From: Selaginella moellendorffii
Taxonomy: Eukaryota; Streptophyta; Lycopodiopsida; Selaginellales; Selaginellaceae
DNA length: 64,000 nt
NCBI RefSeq assembly: GCF_000143415.4
Contig: NW_003314402.1
Coordinates: forward strand, 197,804-261,803
Direction: 5' to 3'
Below the pieces are notes generated by a model, which was not told the DNA's origin, searched no databases, and saw only the letters and a list, made by a program, of their open reading frames with translations. Within the stretch, counting starts at the first letter, position 1; each line of letters begins with the position of its first letter. The position numbers were made by a program, and so were the translations under genes. This document shows positions 46,773-59,674 of this stretch, one piece after another.

Positions 46773-47130
46773 CTAGCCGCTTCATCCCATGGTGCTCTGC
46801 CTTTGTCATTGGCATGACAAGCGGATAGGAATCTAAGTCTTGATCAGTCCTGCTCTCAGCCCAGCTGATAACAGGCTGCACTTGAAGGAGATTGTGCTCG
46901 ATCATGGAGTCAACACTATCTTGTGCGATCTTGAGCTCGCACTTGGGCACCACACCATCCGGCGCCTTTGCACACACCCTTATCACCTCAGTCCATTCCT
47001 CTGGCTTCCACAGCGCATCGCTTCTCCCATCAAAGCGCTCAAAGCGGCGGGGAGACCAGCCTGAAACCATATCCGAAACGGCACTGCTGGTCGAGAGCCC
47101 TGCTTCTCCTCGAAAGACCTCCGCAGCTTC
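46773..47130 (-). other. captured minus-strand coding-like fragment, unrecognised
   Basis: A minus frame is open across the whole insert between URT1-like copy 4 and RAD5-like piece 5. It reads, from the right, FRGEAGLSTSSAVSDMVSG, SPRRFERFDGRSDALWKPEE, IRVCAKAPDGVVPKCEL and MIEHNLLQVQPVISWAES. The sequence occurs nowhere else in the window. Composition and length of the open frame suggest an exon of some other gene. I do not recognise the family and do not assign a function. Confidence 0.4.
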
Positions 47131-47139
47131 GCCCGGCTC

Positions 47140-47663
47140 AGTGGACAGCGTTTCTCGACTTGTTAGAGATACCATTGAAAAGGTACGAACGTCTTTCCTT
47201 TTGGTGCTTTCTCTTTGTTTGTGTTTCTAACAATGCACTGCCAGGAAGAACTTCTGTTTCGTCCGCTTGGACGGAACGCTATCGCAGCGTCAGCGAGAAC
47301 AAGTGCTCAAAAACTTCGGCAATATTCCAGCCGTGGCCGTAAGCTTTTTGTGTTGCTTACCTCCAAGAAACCACTCTATTTTGTGGACAGGTCATGCTCA
47401 TGCTTTTCTCATGGTACGCGCTATAGTTTTCTTTTTTAGCCATCTTCCGAGTCGAGAATGTGGACGATCGAGCATCGGTCAGACGAAGAACGTATCGATC
47501 AAGCGATTCATCGTCAAAGTAAGCGCGAGTTGAAACTCTCTTTGACGTTTCTCATGTCTCTAAAGCAGGATCCAAGAGGAAGCAGCGATTGATCGCGGGG
47601 GCTCTCACAGACGAAGAGGTGCGAAGCGCTCGAATCGAGGAGCTCAAAATGCTATTTAGATGA
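47140..47663 (+). pseudogene. RAD5-like helicase pseudogene, piece 5 (helicase-C end only)
   Basis: It begins within FSQWTAFLDLLEIPLKR (about 47,138-47,182), then a short intron, NFCFVRLDGTLSQRQREQVL (47,248-47,308), the IGQTKNVSIKRFIVK text (47,474-47,518), KQRLIAGALTDEEVRSARIEE and the stop at 47,660-47,662. A small deletion removes the VEERM part. It is followed directly by another URT1-like copy, so the RAD5-URT1 pair is duplicated here without the rest of the module. Confidence 0.8.
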
Positions 47664-47814
47664 GAAGAACTGGATTTTTTTAACTTATATCAGTTAAAGA
47701 GGGGAATATGCTTCTAGCATCGGCGCGTATATTCTTCGGATAGTTCAATGAATGTGGGCTATGCGTATAGGAGCTTTGGCTAGGGTACAAGCACTTCTAG
47801 GTTTCTTCGCGGCT

Positions 47815-49086
47815 ATGGCGGACAGTGAAGGAGCTGGCGATCGCGTCGCAAGCGCGTTTGATTCCGGCAGCATCGGCGACGAGCAAGGTATGCATGCTAG
47901 GATCGCCTCGAGAAGCAGCAGCAGCGCCGGCGCCGGCGCCGCGCCGCGATTTCGCTGGCCTAGAGCCGGAGTAGCCGATCTAGATTCATGCAAGCATATG
48001 ATCTCTAGGAAATTGAGCTGAACGCTGAGGCTTTGCAGGCGATCGCGTCGATTCCTCTCGTCTCCGCGGCTGGGGCGGCTAGAAAGCCGGGGCGCATTCT
48101 AGAGTTTCGGGTTTCTGGGGTGATCAGTCATGTAGCGGGCAGTGATTCTCTCATAGGGAGCTGGAAGTCAGCCATGACGTGGAATCCGCCACAAGTTCCT
48201 CCCAGCTTGTCCGCCTTGACTGCCACTACTCAGGCCGAGGATGAACTGGGCCTGGATGTGTCGTCTCCCAGCGGCGATTTGCTACTCCATTTTCTCGAGC
48301 GGTGGGGGCGACGAGCAGCTGAGGAGCAGTAGCAGCGACAGGACCCAGCAGTCGCAGCTCACGGTCCCTGCCACAGCTTTGCTCCTTCTGGAGGACCTGG
48401 AGGAGGAGGAGGAGAAGGTCCTCCTCCACGACCACTCCACGTCCCAGCAATAAGATTTGGTGGGTGGTCACCTCACTTCCAGCAGCACCAAGACCCACTT
48501 TTCCCTTCGGATCCATTCTTGACTCCGTCGGACCACTGATTTCTACGCTCGTTTGCTCCTCTTCCAGTCGAGAGACCGTTCCATCCGCCAGTGCCGTATC
48601 CTTTTCCAAATGCTCCGACTTTCCAGCCTGCTGATAATGTGGTTCATCCGCCGCATTCCTCTGGGGAGCTTAAAGCTCGTCCTGGCCTTCACTTCGAGTC
48701 TCCGGTGTTTGGACCCAGCGCGGCAGAGACCTCGGACTCCAAACGCGCCCCAGAGCAGCCGAGGAGATCGGTTACACCTGAGAAGGATGACACGCCACAA
48801 TTCCACGGCAATGGTTCCGAGCTCCTTCAGTTGTTACAGGGTGGTCCTGGTCGTGTGAAGCCCACAGCCTCCACAAAGGTGGATGCTACACAGGACAGTG
48901 GGGATTCTGGAGAGCCATCAAAGAAAGGAAGTCCATCTGCTGTTCACGGCCCCATAGGATCGCCGAGGCGTCATGTCGTTGCTCCTCCGCAGAGTCCAAA
49001 TGACCTCCTTGGACGTTTGTGGGCTGCTCTTCCGTCGTCAAGCCACACTTTGTTTGACGGAGAAAGCGAACGCAAGACGTCAGCCT
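47815..49086 (+). pseudogene. URT1-like pseudogene, copy 5 (cut by receptor-kinase junction)
   Basis: Starts MADSEGAGDRVAS at 47,815. It has a Ser/Ala-rich segment, an acidic segment with an extra Glu codon (LEEEEEKVLL), TAA at 48,451-48,453, the Pro-rich part (48,603), and the QSPNDLLGRLW region (48,999). The match ends at about 49,086 in SERKTSAW, where the 3' end of the minus-strand receptor-kinase pseudogene begins. Everything downstream, including the catalytic domain, is missing. Confidence 0.75.
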
Positions 49087-51250
49087 GGATCGATCACCGA
49101 CTGTGACAGTGGAGGAAGAAAGCTCGGACTATTCCCGCTCAGCACTTTCTCCGACGCTGGCGTTGGAAACGGCGGCACAGCCACCTCCAAGTCGGGCTGC
49201 TCCAGCATTTTCACCACCGGCCTGGAGCTGTCCACGCCATTGCGGACCCGGGGCTTAAAAACTTGGAGTGGAACGAGTTCGAGCGGATGATCAAGGTGGC
49301 GTTTTGATGCATCCAGCTCGACCCGCTCTCCGGCCACGTACTTTTGGAAAGCCCACACTGGAAAGTAGCGGTTCTGGCCGATTCTCGACTTGTCGTTGCC
49401 ACTGAGCAGCTCCAGTAGCACCATGCCGTAGCTGTAGACGTCCACTTTGGAAGTGATGGGACGGTCACCGACCCACACGGGTGCCATGTAACCTCGAGTT
49501 CCTCGGATGGTGGTCACGTCGAGAGCCCGCTCTTTGTCAATGAGCTTGGCCAGGCCAAAGTCCAACACCTTTGGACAGAAGTTCTCGTCGAGGAGAATGT
49601 TTTGCGGCTTGATGTCGCGGAGGATGCAATCGTAGCACTCGTGCAAGTACGTGATGCCCTTTGCAACACCAAGAGCAATCGAGAACCTGCGAACCAACTT
49701 AGTAGACAAACTTTGGAAAGATCACGAACATACCTCGTTCCCCAGAGATCGATACACTCTTGGTCCAGTGATCCGTTGCTCAGGAACTCGTAGACGAGTA
49801 AACGATGGCTTCCCTCAGCGCAGTAGCCCAAAAGTTTCACTAAGTTGACGTGATGAACCCTTCCAAGGGTCGTGTTTCTCGCCGTGGCACCGTCATATCC
49901 GGAAGAACACCCTTGTAAACACTTCCGAATCCACCGGCCCCGAGCTTGCAGCTAAAATGGTTTGTGGCAACTTCCGGCTGCTCGTACGAGAACCATGTCG
50001 GGCCGCGGTGATTCTTGGAGGCTTTCTTCCACATTCCACGAAGTGATCTTCGCCAGCAGAACCACGCCGCCGCCGCAATGCACAAGAAAAGGGCGAGCTC
50101 TCCAATTGCGATACCCGCGTCGGAGAAGTAACTCCAATTTCTCAAGGAATCGGTATCCAGGACCGTCACAAACACGTCCTCGGAGAAAGAAGTTGTCGAT
50201 GGATCCAGTGCCGAAACTTTGAGAAGTGCGATGGAGGTCCGCTCCATTCCCTGGACACCATTGAAGAGTTTTCCATCTTCACCACCAAGAAGACTACACC
50301 GTTTTGTCCCCGCGAGCATGTACGTAGCACCCAGGCAGCGGCAATCCTTCAAACAAGAGTCCTTGCACTGCTCGAGGGAAATCGGATCTTTGGATAGTTG
50401 TTGCAAAAGATTTCCAACGTACATGGCCCTCGGAACTTCCACCATCTTGCTCGCAGAAGAAGTAGCGTTGCCAGAAGAACAGCTGAGTGGAAAAGTTGCG
50501 GACGCATCCGGCCGATTCACTGGAATCCACAGCATGAAATCCCGGTGGACACGAACAGCACTTCCTCGGCTTGTATCCACACAAGCCAAAAGCTCCACGA
50601 GCAATGCCGACTGCCATACCACTCTCCGCTGCCACAGCTATAACTCCTCAACGTTCCATTTTTTTCCAGCGTGAGACTCCGCTCGTATTGCCGAGATCTA
50701 TCGGGTACTTTTGAGCGTTGTCGAATTTGTAGCGGTACCAGGAGCTTCCGTTGGCATAAAAAAAGGCAAGATGACCATCGATGCCGAAAGTGAACTTCGG
50801 AGTGGAAGTCATTGTCAAGTCTGAGGTGTTGAGCTGCTTGTTGATGATGCCCCAGTAGGATTGATTCAAGTAGTCTTGGAAGTAAAGTTCAATACCCTGC
50901 CTGTTCATGCTAAGCCGGTATTTTCCAGCGACCAAACTCGTATTTTCACGAAGTTCTTGTCCTGGAAGGAGGGTATCTGTTGGGAAGTTAAAACTTTGCC
51001 AAATCCTGTCCGAGCTACGGTCAAGCAGCACGAGGTTGCCAGTTTCTTGCAAGGATGCGGCGGTGATAGAACAATTATCACAGCGGACAAGCCATACTAT
51101 CATGGACTTGTCTGTAATCACGAGTCCAATTTCTTTAAGATCGAGCTCTCCAGTTTTGCCTACTTTGATCCTCCGTTTCTCAGTCGTACTATTGTTCTTG
51201 ATGAGCACTTCAGTGGCCTCCCATCAGATTGCGAGAGTAAAGAGTGAACT
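49087..51250 (-). pseudogene. G-type lectin S-receptor-like kinase pseudogene
   Basis: It is homologous to the intact kinase at 51,582. From its 5' end: bulb-type lectin text (ETGNLVLLDRSSDRIWQSF, about 51,000) whose start is cut by a TGA at LAI-stop-WEA (about 51,225); an EGF-like segment (CGYKPRKCCSCPPGFHAV, 50,520-50,590) in a different frame; a PAN/apple segment (LEQCKDSCLKDCRCLGATY, about 50,360); a membrane span (IGELALFLCIAAAAWFCW, about 50,080); the Gly-rich loop [12 protein letters not shown] (49,900); then a deletion removing the catalytic Lys and helix C. The kinase resumes with [16 protein letters not shown], a 47-nt intron (49,687-49,733), a catalytic loop altered to [17 protein letters not shown], and APVW in place of APEW. 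Several frameshifts and the lost Lys make it inactive. It is divergent from the intact copy. Confidence 0.85.
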
Positions 51251-51581
51251 CCAAAACCTAGAACTACAATTTGACTTGGTCAATGTCAACTGCGAGATAT
51301 CCTCCATGATTTCTCACATCCTTCTGATTTTTGTTACGAATTCAAGGCGTTAAAAACAATTTTAAAGAAAACTGATCATACCTCACAAGAACGTGTTGTC
51401 TTTCTAACATAATAGTAGTGAAAGCAAAGTCAACTTGAAAGTAGCTGACTTTCACAACGATTGACTTGGGCTTTGATCAATTCAATCCGGGAACGTAACT
51501 CCATACGAAAGAATCACATAGCTTAAAACGATAGAACTGCCAAAAAGAAGAAAAACTTGGTGAGAGAAAGCTTTGGAAAAC

Positions 51582-54149
51582 ATGAAACTACTTACTCTCA
51601 TGCTGCTGCTCTCTTCGATTTACTACAGCAGAGTCCTCGCCGACTTCTTGCGCGGAAGCACTGTCACAACAGGAAGCCCTTGGAGATCACCCGGAGGAAC
51701 CTTTGGATTTGGATTTGTAATGAGCACCCGGAACTTCAATCTAGCGATCTGGTATGATATAGATCCGAAGAAGACTGTCATCTGGATGGCAATGGCAAAC
51801 GGGCAGCTGATCCAGGTGAGTGAAAATGCCAAGCTTGAGTTGAAAGCCGAGGGAGGACTTTCCGTCACTGATGGCAGCTCCGTCCCCTTGTGGCAAACCA
51901 ATCCCGGACAGTGTTGTGCTGAAAGTGCTGCGCTGCTCGAGAACGGGAACTTAGTTGTCCTTGGGAAAGACAAGAAAGTTGCATGGCAGAGCTTCGACTC
52001 TCCAACGAACAACCTTTTGCCCGAGCAGCAGCTCCGCACGCAAGGAAATCCGTCCTTGGGATACATGAGGTTGATTTCCCAGTCTGGAGCATACCAGCTT
52101 GTTCTCAACAGTGGTCAGGTGCTGCTCAAGAACTTAAAGCTGGAGATCCCGCAAAAGTACTGGTCTATCGCGAATCCGACACTGAACTCCACCATGACTT
52201 GCCTGGATGACGAAACCGGAGAGCACGTCTTGAACAACAATGCTTGCCAGCCTGATCGTTCTCTCAAGTTCCCGGCCGTCATGAACTTGAGCTCTCAAGG
52301 GGTCCTTTCCTTTTACGACGCAACTGGAAAGAGCTGGGCATCAGGATCAATGAGTTCACAAGACTACGCGCTTGACTATGACGATGCGAATGTGTTGAGG
52401 AGACTTACGCTGGACGACGATGGCAATCTCAGGATCTACAGCTTCGGCCCGAAGAACAAGAGTGGCTCCTGGAGCGTCGTCTGGCAAGCCGTCATGCTCG
52501 AGTGCGACATCTTTGGAACATGTGGACCTTTCGCTCTCTGCACCTACAGGCCCACAAAAATTTGCAGCTGTCCTCCTGGATTTCACCGAGTTGATCCAAA
52601 CGACGAATCGAAGGGTTGTGACTACGATATACCTCTGGGAGCTTGTCAAAACTCCCCGAACTCGGTGAAGCTCGTCCAGGTGAACCGAGCAGACTACTAC
52701 TTCAACGATTACAACTTCGACTCGAGCATCAAGTCGCTCGAGAAGTGCAAGGACACCTGCATGCAAGATTGTAAGTGCCTGGCAGCCGCGTACAAGTACG
52801 ACGGCACGGGCTTGTGCTTCCTCAAAGGCAACTCCAACAAGCTCTATAACGGTAAGCAGACCTTGAACGAGATGAACATGGTGTTTATGAAGCTGTCGAG
52901 CCTGGACACATCTGCAGCCGACGACCAGCACGATCCCTTCCTCGCGGATGCAAACGCCACGGTGAGTGACCAAGCCATGCCAAAGATAAATAAACGGACA
53001 GTCTACCTCTCGCGGCACCTCCAGTCCATCATTCTGTCCGTGGCCATCGTCGAGTTCGGGCTGTTTGCCACTGGAGCCGCGATCGTGGCGGCTGTGTGGA
53101 AGAAAACCTCCCGCAAGAAATGGGAGGAGATGACGGCAGAGATCGAGGGGCTCCCGACCAAGTTCACGTATCGCCAGCTCCAGGATGCTACAGACAACTT
53201 CCGCGACGAGTTAGGCTCGGGAGGATTCGGGAGCGTGTATAGAGGAAACATACCGGAGAAAGGTGGCATTGTGGCCGTGAAGAAGATCACCACCGTGAAC
53301 CAGGCCAAGAAGCAATTCAAGGCCGAGGTGAGCACGATTGGAAGAGTACACCACGTCAACTTGGTCCGCCTCCTCGGCTACTGTGCCGAGGGAGACCACC
53401 ACCTCCTCGTCTACGAGTTCATGCCAAACGGTTCTCTCGACCACCACCTCTCGGCCTCGTCCTCGTTCGCTGCGTCGCAAGAGATCTTCTCAACCTGGGA
53501 GACACGACACTCAATCGCGCTGGGGATTGCCAAAGGATTGACGTACCTCCACGAGAAGTGTGGCGAGCGCATCGTCCACTGCGATATCAAGCCACAAAAC
53601 GTGCTGCTCAACGAGAGCTTCCGGCCAAAGGTGTCCGATTTTGGGCTGGCGAGGATGATGACAAAAGAATCGATGAGCATCACCACCGTGCAAGGAACCA
53701 GGGGATACCTCGCCCCGGAGTGGCTCGAGAGCCAATCCATCACCCCCAAGGCCGACGTCTATAGCTTTGGGATGCTCCTGCTGGATATCTTGGGCGGCAA
53801 GAGGAAGGCCCTCATGGAGCTGGGCAGCGGAGACAGAGAATACGAGAATGCGCCACTGCCACCGCCCCGCGAGTGGTATTTCCCGATCTACGCCTTCCAT
53901 AAGTACATGACCTCGGAGCTGGAGAGCGTTGCCGATCCAAACCTGGCGAGCGGCAGCGTGGATTGGGAGCAATTCGAGACGGCGCTCAAGATCGCGCTGT
54001 CGTGCATCCACCAGGATCCAGGATCTAGGCCAGCGATGAGCCGCGTGGTGCAGATCCTGGAGGGCAAAGCGGAGGCACCGCCGCCGCCATTTCCAGACGC
54101 TGGCGAAAATGATCTGTTCGTGGCGCTGCAAACCTCGACTATATGCTAG
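51582..54149 (+). CDS. G-type lectin S-receptor-like serine/threonine kinase (855 aa, intact)
   Basis: Plasma-membrane receptor kinase of the SD2 type, with an extracellular lectin-like region and a cytoplasmic Ser/Thr kinase. The start is the ATG at 51,582 (MKLLTLMLLLSSIYYSRVLA, a signal peptide). Domains: bulb-type lectin (about 27-150, with WQSFDSPTNNLLP at about 135), EGF-like (about 305-345, CSCPPGFHRVDP), PAN/apple (about 380-440, CKDTCMQDCKCLAAAY), membrane span (about 482-508), kinase (about 535-830). Kinase residues: GSGGFGSV (545-552), catalytic Lys567, catalytic loop HCDIKPQN with Asp668, DFG at 686, APEW at 711. Cys before the catalytic Asp makes it a non-RD kinase, common among immune receptor kinases. 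No intron is present, unlike the pseudogene neighbour. The divergent spacing leaves about 330 bases for a shared upstream region. Confidence 0.93.
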   Translation: MKLLTLMLLLSSIYYSRVLADFLRGSTVTTGSPWRSPGGTFGFGFVMSTRNFNLAIWYDIDPKKTVIWMAMANGQLIQVSENAKLELKAEGGLSVTDGSSVPLWQTNPGQCCAESAALLENGNLVVLGKDKKVAWQSFDSPTNNLLPEQQLRTQGNPSLGYMRLISQSGAYQLVLNSGQVLLKNLKLEIPQKYWSIANPTLNSTMTCLDDETGEHVLNNNACQPDRSLKFPAVMNLSSQGVLSFYDATGKSWASGSMSSQDYALDYDDANVLRRLTLDDDGNLRIYSFGPKNKSGSWSVVWQAVMLECDIFGTCGPFALCTYRPTKICSCPPGFHRVDPNDESKGCDYDIPLGACQNSPNSVKLVQVNRADYYFNDYNFDSSIKSLEKCKDTCMQDCKCLAAAYKYDGTGLCFLKGNSNKLYNGKQTLNEMNMVFMKLSSLDTSAADDQHDPFLADANATVSDQAMPKINKRTVYLSRHLQSIILSVAIVEFGLFATGAAIVAAVWKKTSRKKWEEMTAEIEGLPTKFTYRQLQDATDNFRDELGSGGFGSVYRGNIPEKGGIVAVKKITTVNQAKKQFKAEVSTIGRVHHVNLVRLLGYCAEGDHHLLVYEFMPNGSLDHHLSASSSFAASQEIFSTWETRHSIALGIAKGLTYLHEKCGERIVHCDIKPQNVLLNESFRPKVSDFGLARMMTKESMSITTVQGTRGYLAPEWLESQSITPKADVYSFGMLLLDILGGKRKALMELGSGDREYENAPLPPPREWYFPIYAFHKYMTSELESVADPNLASGSVDWEQFETALKIALSCIHQDPGSRPAMSRVVQILEGKAEAPPPPFPDAGENDLFVALQTSTIC

Positions 54150-56440
54150 GACTTTAAATATTAAATTATTTGAATTTGTGAGGTTCAAATGCAATGAATT
54201 TAATGAGATTTTAATATTTGTTAGATTGAACCACTCACTCTTATATATAACTTAGGGTTTTTGGGCTAATTAATATATATATTTCTGTATTTCCTTTTCA
54301 TATTATGCACTCATAAATTGAAAGTATTATATAAAAATAATAAATAAAATTTAAAAATATTATGGTTATAGACAAGATAATTGATATACCAAATAGACAT
54401 ATATGAAAAACTGATGTAAAATCTTTGAAAACCTCTTTATATCCAACCATTCACTATTCCCATTTTATAAAAGGACTGTACAAGTGAGAGGTGAGCATTT
54501 TGGTTTCATATTTCAAATAGAACAAAGTTAATGGAATAACATGAAATGAAAAAAGGTGATGGAGTAGATGTTTGTGATTTTTATGGCTTTTGACTAATTC
54601 CTTGGATCATCCTTTCATTATCTAAGTTTAAATATGGTTAAGATTAAGCCAAACCCAAGCCAAGACATGCCCGCTCATGCTGGATTCTAATTAAAAGAAA
54701 AATATTTATTTTTATTTTTATTTTAAGAAAAATATGATCTAGCTGTTGAAAATAACAAGAATAAGAATGGTGATCAATTGCAGCATCTTAGGTGTGGGTA
54801 GAGGTGCCTAATTTCATTGCAAGAAAGTGTGAAAGCCAAGCCAACCTAGCTCACCCTATATGAACTCTCCTGTCAACTCACTATTGCTGGGCTGGATTCT
54901 AGATTGAAGGTATTAAGCCCTTCAACCAAGACAGACCTTTTGGTCCTCCAGAACCATGAAAGTAAACCCAATAATAAAGAGGTTGGCATTGACATCAATG
55001 CTTTTATAGACTTCTAAAAAGAATATGACATAGCTGTTGAAAATAGCAAGACTAAGAGGTGTTGACCAGAACTTAATCAATTGAAGCATCTTTTGGAAAT
55101 CCACACTATTTTCACAAATAACATCCAAGTACAATAATGATCTAGCTGCTAATTTCTTGAGCATTGCAAGAAAGTGTGAAATGAAAGACAAAAGAACCAG
55201 AATATACTTATTTACTTTGACCTTGAAAAGAAAAAGAAAAGTTATTCTGAGAATATTCTCTTAGACTAGGTTAAAGGTTAAAAGGAGATTTACAGCTTAC
55301 ACATATATTACATAAAAACTTTTGCATTAGGAAATTTGTGGTCCATAGAGATCTAGGTGAGATGTTTGATGTTAACATATATACACCTATTCATATGCCC
55401 ATGTGGCATAAGGATGGGCATCTAGATAAATTCAACTTTGAGAATATTCTTTTTTAATCTAGGTGTTAAAAACCATTTTAATCAATTAAACCAATACTTT
55501 CTAATTAAATTTACTGAGTATTATTATTATTACAATTTTAAGAAAATATTTTTATTAAATATTAATTTTTGCTGTAAAATTCAATAAATAATATTGAATA
55601 TTCTTTCTTATTCGATATATTGTAAATCACTTACCAACTCTGCTAAAATAATGATGGTTAGCCATCCAAATTCTTTTAAATCAATGTATAGATAAATGTT
55701 TATTCTTTCAATAAGGTTTATTATGAGCTTATTATTGTTATTCTCAAAGTTAAGAGCAAAAGTATTAAAAGCATAAGCCGGATAATTATTCAAGGATGTG
55801 GGAGGATGGTAGGCATCATTAGAAGCTGAGAGTCTCATGCAGACACTGTGGATGGAAGTAATGATGGAATTAGTGGAAGTGTAAGGTGGTGGATTGCTTT
55901 TAAAAAATCTGGGAATGCTTGTGGAGTGGCTGTGTAGAGCATCTGCATGATGGCATTCTGCTGAAAGAGGCTAAACGAGAGGAGAAAGAAGCATAAGGGT
56001 GGACGATTTCTAAACTACTGGACATGACAGGAGCAAATGTTACAATTAAGCAACTTTCAACTAAGCCTAAGCTTAACCTCTGAGGAAAGAAGTGTCTTGT
56101 TCAATCTATGGTGTCCAGGAGAAAAACTTGTTTCATTTTTTTCATCTCATAGATGTTCCAGCTCTCTGTCCTGCTTGCTTTTTAGTCACGCCAGGGATGT
56201 TCAAGTGTAGAGCCAACTTCAGGGCGCGATAATCTCGGACTTTGGTACCGCCGGGGATGCTTGGGATTGCATGCCTTACGTACCAGATACGTCGAAGTGG
56301 CGATGCTTCGTTTCTCTCTGCAGGAGCCACAGACACTATGAGGATAGTGCACTAACTGCGAAGCAAAAACCCGGCAAGCAACTTACGGAATGAAATCGAA
56401 AACGCACCTTGTTAGCTTACACGGTGCTGCTGTTTAATGC
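54150..56440. other. AT-rich intergenic region with a diverged direct repeat
   Basis: I recognise no gene. About 54,725-54,840 and 55,020-55,182 are diverged direct copies sharing TAGCTGTTGAAAATA.CAAGA, then GAAGCATCTT-like text, and GCATTGCAAGAAAGTGTGAAA. From about 55,840 to 56,440 the base composition becomes balanced and GAG-rich without an open frame I can assign. Part of this last stretch may be the 3' flank of the katanin gene. Confidence 0.5.
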
Positions 56441-58647
<2,207 letters not shown>

Positions 58648-58924
58648 TTCCCCCCTTCTACTCGCATTCTAGGGTTCTAGGGCTTGCTCGAGAGCAGGGT
58701 TACCGCTGGCGTGGAGCCCGCGTGGAGCCCACGTGGAGCCGTACCTTTGAAACAAAATGAGCGGGAAACGCTCGAGATAGCGAATTTGGAGAGCTTGGAA
58801 TCTCCTGTAGAGAAACACGACTTTAGCGAGACAATGGGGAAGAACTAGGAACTCCAGCAACTTCTTTGAGGCACGAAAGAGAAAAAGAGCAAACTCTTGG
58901 TCGTTTTTGCCTAGCAGAATACGA

Positions 58925-59450
58925 AGGCTTGTTTGGATGAGACCATTCAATCCAAGCTAGCTTACCGGGACTCGATCTGTATAGAGATCATTCGAAAACC
59001 ATCAGATGAAAACATGCCTGCTGAGCATACAAGGAACTTACCAGCAAGAAGCGGTACGTTTTAGATCAACGCATGGTTCCTTTCCTTGCCTGTGACCTAC
59101 AAAACATTAGAAACAGCGATGCATTGAAACAAATATCCATTAGGAGTACCGTCACGAACAGTGATATACCGAAACCTCCCATCGGCATAGCGATCTTCAG
59201 GAAAAGGAAGTGGAGAACGTCCTGTCCATCACAGAAACTCAGAACTAGAAGAAATAAGCATAGAAACAACGGAAGAAAGCGTAGCTTACCTCCAACCATG
59301 TTTGCCTATGATCGAAAAAGCTCGAGAACACAGCGTAGCGTTTTCTCCCTCCACTGTAAATGCTCCGCCACCATACTCATGGACGGTGAAACGAACATTA
59401 AATCCAGAAGGAGCGATATCTTCCACTTGCGTATTCCCATCCAAGCAAGA
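58925..59450 (-). pseudogene. S9 prolyl-oligopeptidase-family fragment
   Basis: S9 peptidases of the acylaminoacyl/prolyl-oligopeptidase type have an N-terminal beta-propeller before the Ser hydrolase domain. Three minus-strand pieces match the propeller. These are VEDIAPSGFNVRFTVHEYGG then GAF (59,345-59,424), PEDRYADGRFRYITVRDG (about 59,148-59,201), and GKLAWIEWSHPNKPS (about 58,929-58,973). HEYGGGAF, YADGRF and LAWIEWSHPN are typical of the plant family. The phase between the first two pieces does not join with the visible splice sites, and neither a start nor a catalytic domain is present. It lies just upstream of katanin. It is probably a captured or decayed gene fragment; sequencing error or missed exons cannot be excluded. 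Confidence 0.7.
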
Positions 59451-59674
59451 AAAACCTTATTTCTCAGCGCTAGAGATTGCTCTCAAAAGAATTCTTGGAA
59501 GGAAGAAGACTCATTGCAAGGATTCTCGCAGAGAAGATTTCCATTCGCATAGTCGTGAATCCTCCGAGGCGCAGTGATGGTGACGGAAATGGAGCTTGTA
59601 GTCCACCATCGCGACTCGAGAGGAAATAGGAATTATTCTAGCACAAAATATTTAGGGCTTTGTCTGTCCAGTCC

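Noticed and set aside
51573-51581. Start of the receptor kinase at 51,573
   Set aside because: The codon there is TTG; the first ATG in frame is 51,582, and it begins a proper signal peptide.
52356-53018. Minus-strand 220-residue frame within the receptor kinase gene
   Set aside because: It is the antisense of the lectin/PAN coding region, with no family motif.
53511-54194. Minus-strand 227-residue frame opposite the kinase domain
   Set aside because: It is an antisense shadow of a strongly supported kinase domain.
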